Source: Daphnia pulex (taxonomy: Eukaryota; Arthropoda; Branchiopoda; Diplostraca; Daphniidae). From it: a stretch of DNA of 64,000 bases. The stretch covers positions 10,726,001 to 10,790,000 of the forward strand of contig NC_060023.1 in NCBI RefSeq assembly GCF_021134715.1, written 5' to 3'. Below are positions 60,966 through 64,000 of the stretch, one piece after another (the first letter of the stretch is position 1; each line of letters starts with the position of its first letter). Position numbers and translations under genes: made by a program. Under the pieces are notes generated by a model. It made no database searches, had not been told where the DNA came from, and saw only the letters and a list, made by a program, of their open reading frames with translations.

Positions 60966-63900
60966 TTACTGAACCACATCTGTGTTGATTAAATGTCTCA
61001 TGGTAGGACGTCCGTGCGGGCAATTCTAATAAAAACAATTCACATTTATACCACGTTCCTTCCTTAATATACAGAAAAATATTACCCAAGGCTGTTGCAA
61101 GTTGCTCATCTGACGCAGCAAATTAGTCATCTGAACTGAAGTAAGCGGATCCCCCACCATGACAGCTTTGCGACAAGCTCGAGAGGCAAACATAGCCCTA
61201 ACGCGCGAAGGCCTGTAACGCGCCAATGAAGCTTGACTCACATTGCTACGATCCTCTTCCTCATTCATTGGAGAGTCCTGTAGCATGAATAGCAGCTCGT
61301 CGATATCACTCGGACCAAGCAGCCAGTTGCCACTTAATGGCACGGCACTTAACAAAACACGTTTTGTGGGGTCCTCTGTTACAGTTAACTTGAAATTATT
61401 TCTTGAAATTTTAGTAACAGATCTATCATTGCTTACCGTCTTTATTAACGACGAACTCGAAACCATTGCTTCGGAATAATTCCATATTTTCTATTAAGAG
61501 CGACTCGTTGGCAGCCGTCAAATTCAGAGGTTTGGGACTATTAGCGAATAAGAGACTAATAATATCCCGTAGTTTAAAAAATCAAATGTTGATGAACTTA
61601 CCAAACGAGTTTCTGTGGTTGAATCCGCGTAGTTCTTTGCAGCGTTTCAAAGTTGTATTTTTCATCAGCGGCGTGTTGGTCGATTATAAAAAGATCTGAA
61701 TTCAGTCTGGCAATTATGAAGCCCAAATTAAACTGGCCAACTACTTCCATCTAAAAATAAAAGGGCTGCAATCACGAAATATTTCTTACACAATTAAAAA
61801 ACAAAAAGAATATACCTTTTCAAAATCAGATTGACTTATTTGTCGGCTAAGCTCGGCTTCAGCAGCAGCCGCATCGCCAGGATTGATACGCGCCAAAAAT
61901 CTTTTCTCTGTGACTGACTTCGGCAAATCACGTTGCAGACGATTTCTTTCCATCAACAAATCCAGGCCAAATGGCACTGTCGTTTTAACTTTGGAAACAA
62001 CCGGACAATTGGTTGGCGGCGCAAGTACATCTTCCAGGACGCTTTCGAGTTCTTCTAATGTTTCGATTACCTTAGGTTCTTCGGACATCTCGATAACTTG
62101 GACCTCCTCAACTTCTGTTGCCTCGAGAACTTTCACCTCTTCATCTTCTGCTTGTTGTTCTTCATCCCTCACTCGTTCACACAAGGACTCGTCATCCGCG
62201 TCAATATTCTCCTCGACATTATCCGTGGAGGATTCCATCTCTTTGATGTTTGTAAAACTCAAGTTGTTTTCCCATTTAGTATCTGCTTGTTGTGTGTCTT
62301 GAATCGAAACATCAAGCTTTGTCTTTTTTTCCGAAGGGGAAATAGGAATTGTGACGAAATCATCCAATCTTTTTTCTATACGAAAACGAATGAATAAGAA
62401 AAGTTAACACAATTTTACGGTTTCAAATAAAATTGATAGAAAATACGTTTTAAAGCCGGAGAACAGGAGTCAAGTTTCCGTTTTTCACCAGGGGAACAAG
62501 GTGACGAGGGTTTCCAACCAGCGGCAGCAAACGCAGCAAGAGAGGATCGTAAACGTTGCGAAGGTGTTCCGGGCGATTCCGTCGAAACAGCAGGAGATGT
62601 GTTTAACAAAGAATTGTTTTGCAGACTAAACGTGCAAGGGATTTCACGGTAAATTTCGTTTAACGACGCCTATGTCAAGCATACAGATTAGGTTTCAATT
62701 TATAGACAGAAAATGATAAAAAATACTTTAACAGTTGCCAAAAGTATCTTTTCGTTTGCAACCATTAACTGTCTTTTGTCGGGTGTTACGTTGATGTCTA
62801 TTTCACTAGAGTGAGTGGTTATGTTGAGCACAATGGACGGATATTGGTTGCGGTTGTACGAATGGTAGACTTCGTTAACAAGTTTTGAAACTTTAGCAGG
62901 GTCACACGGACGACCGTTAATAAAATAATACTGGCGATCAGCACAACTCCGGCCCGTACCGTGTGCACAGCTCGAGACGAAACCCTCAAACTGGAAAGGC
63001 CATTCATTTAACTTGGGCAAGATATTCGCATTCAGATTGAATTCCGCTAAAATATCTTCTGACGGCTGAGTTGCTTTTATTTCTAACATGTTCTGCCACT
63101 GAAAATGCACGGAAGCGAGTATTTTAATGTCAAGAATATATAAATGTAGAATAAAAGTAGTATACACTTTTCTGTCCAAACACTAATGTAAAATTATCTT
63201 TCAAGTGTGCTCCACCTCTAGTAGACAAAACTGTGCTTGTTCTTCCACCAGTTGAGTTTGTGCAAGTTATTCTAAACACACATATTTAAGAGCTATTGGC
63301 AAAACTTCGGCATGAAAATATATCTCATTGTATTGTGCTTACCTTGTCTTTTTAGAAATCAAGCAATATCCAGTCAGCATATTGGTCATTTTGGCAAATT
63401 CTCTTCGCAAGTTCTTTAAGAACTCTTTATGTCGTACAGGCAGGGTTGAAAACAGATTTAACAAACTAACTGATGTCCCAGGCTGCATTGAAAGCAATAG
63501 AGTATAACTATTATAAGCATAACAATATGAAAGATATGAATAAGAGGGAAAATTGGTCCTTACCTGTCTGGAATACTGAGTTTGTTTTACTAGTTTGCCA
63601 TGGGAATCATATCTGTTTGGAATGTATACTGACATAAAAACCAATCCTTCATGAATAAAAATAATAAGCATTTCATACTCAAGTTTCCAACCGATTTTGC
63701 TGCCCTTTTCACATGTTGTAACACTAAGAGCACTTAGGGCACAAAGTGAGCTTAATGCTTCTCCTCGAAAACCAAATGTTTGAACATTAAGCAAGTCTTC
63801 AAACTCTTCAATTTTGGATGTATAGTGTTTGAGGCAGAGATTCTCAAAATTGGAAGGAGAAATACCGGAACCATCATCAATAACTTCAACTGAATCGCTG

Positions 63901-64000
63901 CCAAATTCTATCTCAAAAAAGCCATCGATCAATTCAGTACATTAAGTTAATTATTACGTTCGTTTTTTACCTTTCAGACGGACTTCAACAGCTGTGGCCC
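60966..64000 (-). CDS. PMS2: Mismatch repair endonuclease PMS2 (N-terminus off window)
   Basis: MutL homolog that with MLH1 forms MutLalpha, nicking DNA in mismatch repair. Twelve exons seen on the minus strand: >64000-63971, 63907-63679, 63612-63564, 63482-63343, 63271-63168, 63082-62727, 62669-62447, 62375-61816, 61750-61602, 61537-61437, 61375-61086, 61025-60966, about 762 aa. The first about 50 residues (ATPase motif I) lie beyond the window. Visible: motif [10 protein letters not shown], motif [54 protein letters not shown], an acidic linker, [12 protein letters not shown], the endonuclease motif [25 protein letters not shown] and the metal-site [10 protein letters not shown]. The 63168/63082 junction is the least certain; the acceptor chosen keeps frame but gives a shorter segment than human. 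Confidence 0.95.
61028..61033 (+). terminator. Candidate GRWD1 polyA signal inside PMS2
   Basis: AATAAA on the plus strand about 120 bp past the GRWD1 stop. It lies in the last intron of the convergent PMS2 gene, so the GRWD1 3' UTR would overlap the final PMS2 exon. Confidence 0.5.

Noticed and set aside
63082-63098. Alternative PMS2 acceptor at 63099 giving a WQNMLEIKA segment
   Set aside because: It looks attractive in length against human PMS2 but breaks frame with the only good upstream donor; the acceptor before 63082 keeps frame.

Overview
This is eukaryotic nuclear DNA, most likely from a small-genome branchiopod crustacean such as Daphnia. The genes are compact, with many short introns (about 50-110 bp) bounded by GT-AG. 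They encode conserved animal proteins next to lineage-specific secreted repeat proteins rich in Tyr/Thr or Pro. Core promoters pair a TATA box with an arthropod-type TCAGT initiator. The species call is an inference from style and gene content; no marker gene is present.

Layout. 1-3.9 kb: no secure gene. 3.98-5.96 kb (+): katanin p60 AAA ATPase. 6.38-7.17 kb (-): MARCH-type RING-CH ubiquitin ligase, divergent from 7.81-10.40 kb (+): DCLRE1A/SNM1A DNA crosslink-repair nuclease. 10.80-11.71 kb (-): unrecognised single-exon protein with an RNxxxH (HEPN-like) motif. 12.36-13.74 kb (+): secreted protein built from repeated Cys modules, about one per exon. 15.39-16.40 kb (+): type II membrane protein resembling METTL24. 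17.61-19.00 kb (+): TATA-driven secreted proline-rich repeat protein. 20.8-23.0 kb: about 700-bp inverted duplication of an unrecognised gene fragment. 24.57-26.15 kb (-): TMEM86 lysoplasmalogenase. 26.58-28.31 kb (-): GDPGP1. 28.3-34.3 kb: about 6 kb with no gene seen. 34.3-38.1 and 41.0-45.0 kb (+): tandem M1 aminopeptidase N paralogs, both with a changed GAMEN glycine. 46.03-46.73 kb (+): secreted DOMON protein. 47.82-48.53 kb (-): intronless ORF with an Endonuclea_NS_2-like His-Me nuclease motif. 49.6-52.2 kb: decayed tandem array of Tyr-rich repeat genes carrying a 24-bp minisatellite. 52.7-53.8 kb: two MITE-like elements. 56.8-58.3 kb (-): the intact Tyr-rich gene, inverted relative to the array and sharing its promoter. 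59.07-60.91 kb (+): GRWD1, convergent on 60.97->64 kb (-): PMS2, whose N-terminus runs off the window.

The conserved genes are unrelated housekeeping functions (microtubule severing, ubiquitination, DNA repair, lipid and nucleotide-sugar metabolism, ribosome assembly). Local duplication shaped the aminopeptidase pair, the Tyr-rich cluster and the inverted repeat. The least explained items are the HEPN-like protein, the intronless nuclease ORF, the inverted duplication and the Tyr-rich array with its repeated promoter module. Exon boundaries were set by hand from splice consensus, reading phase and family conservation. Spliced lengths were checked for phase consistency.
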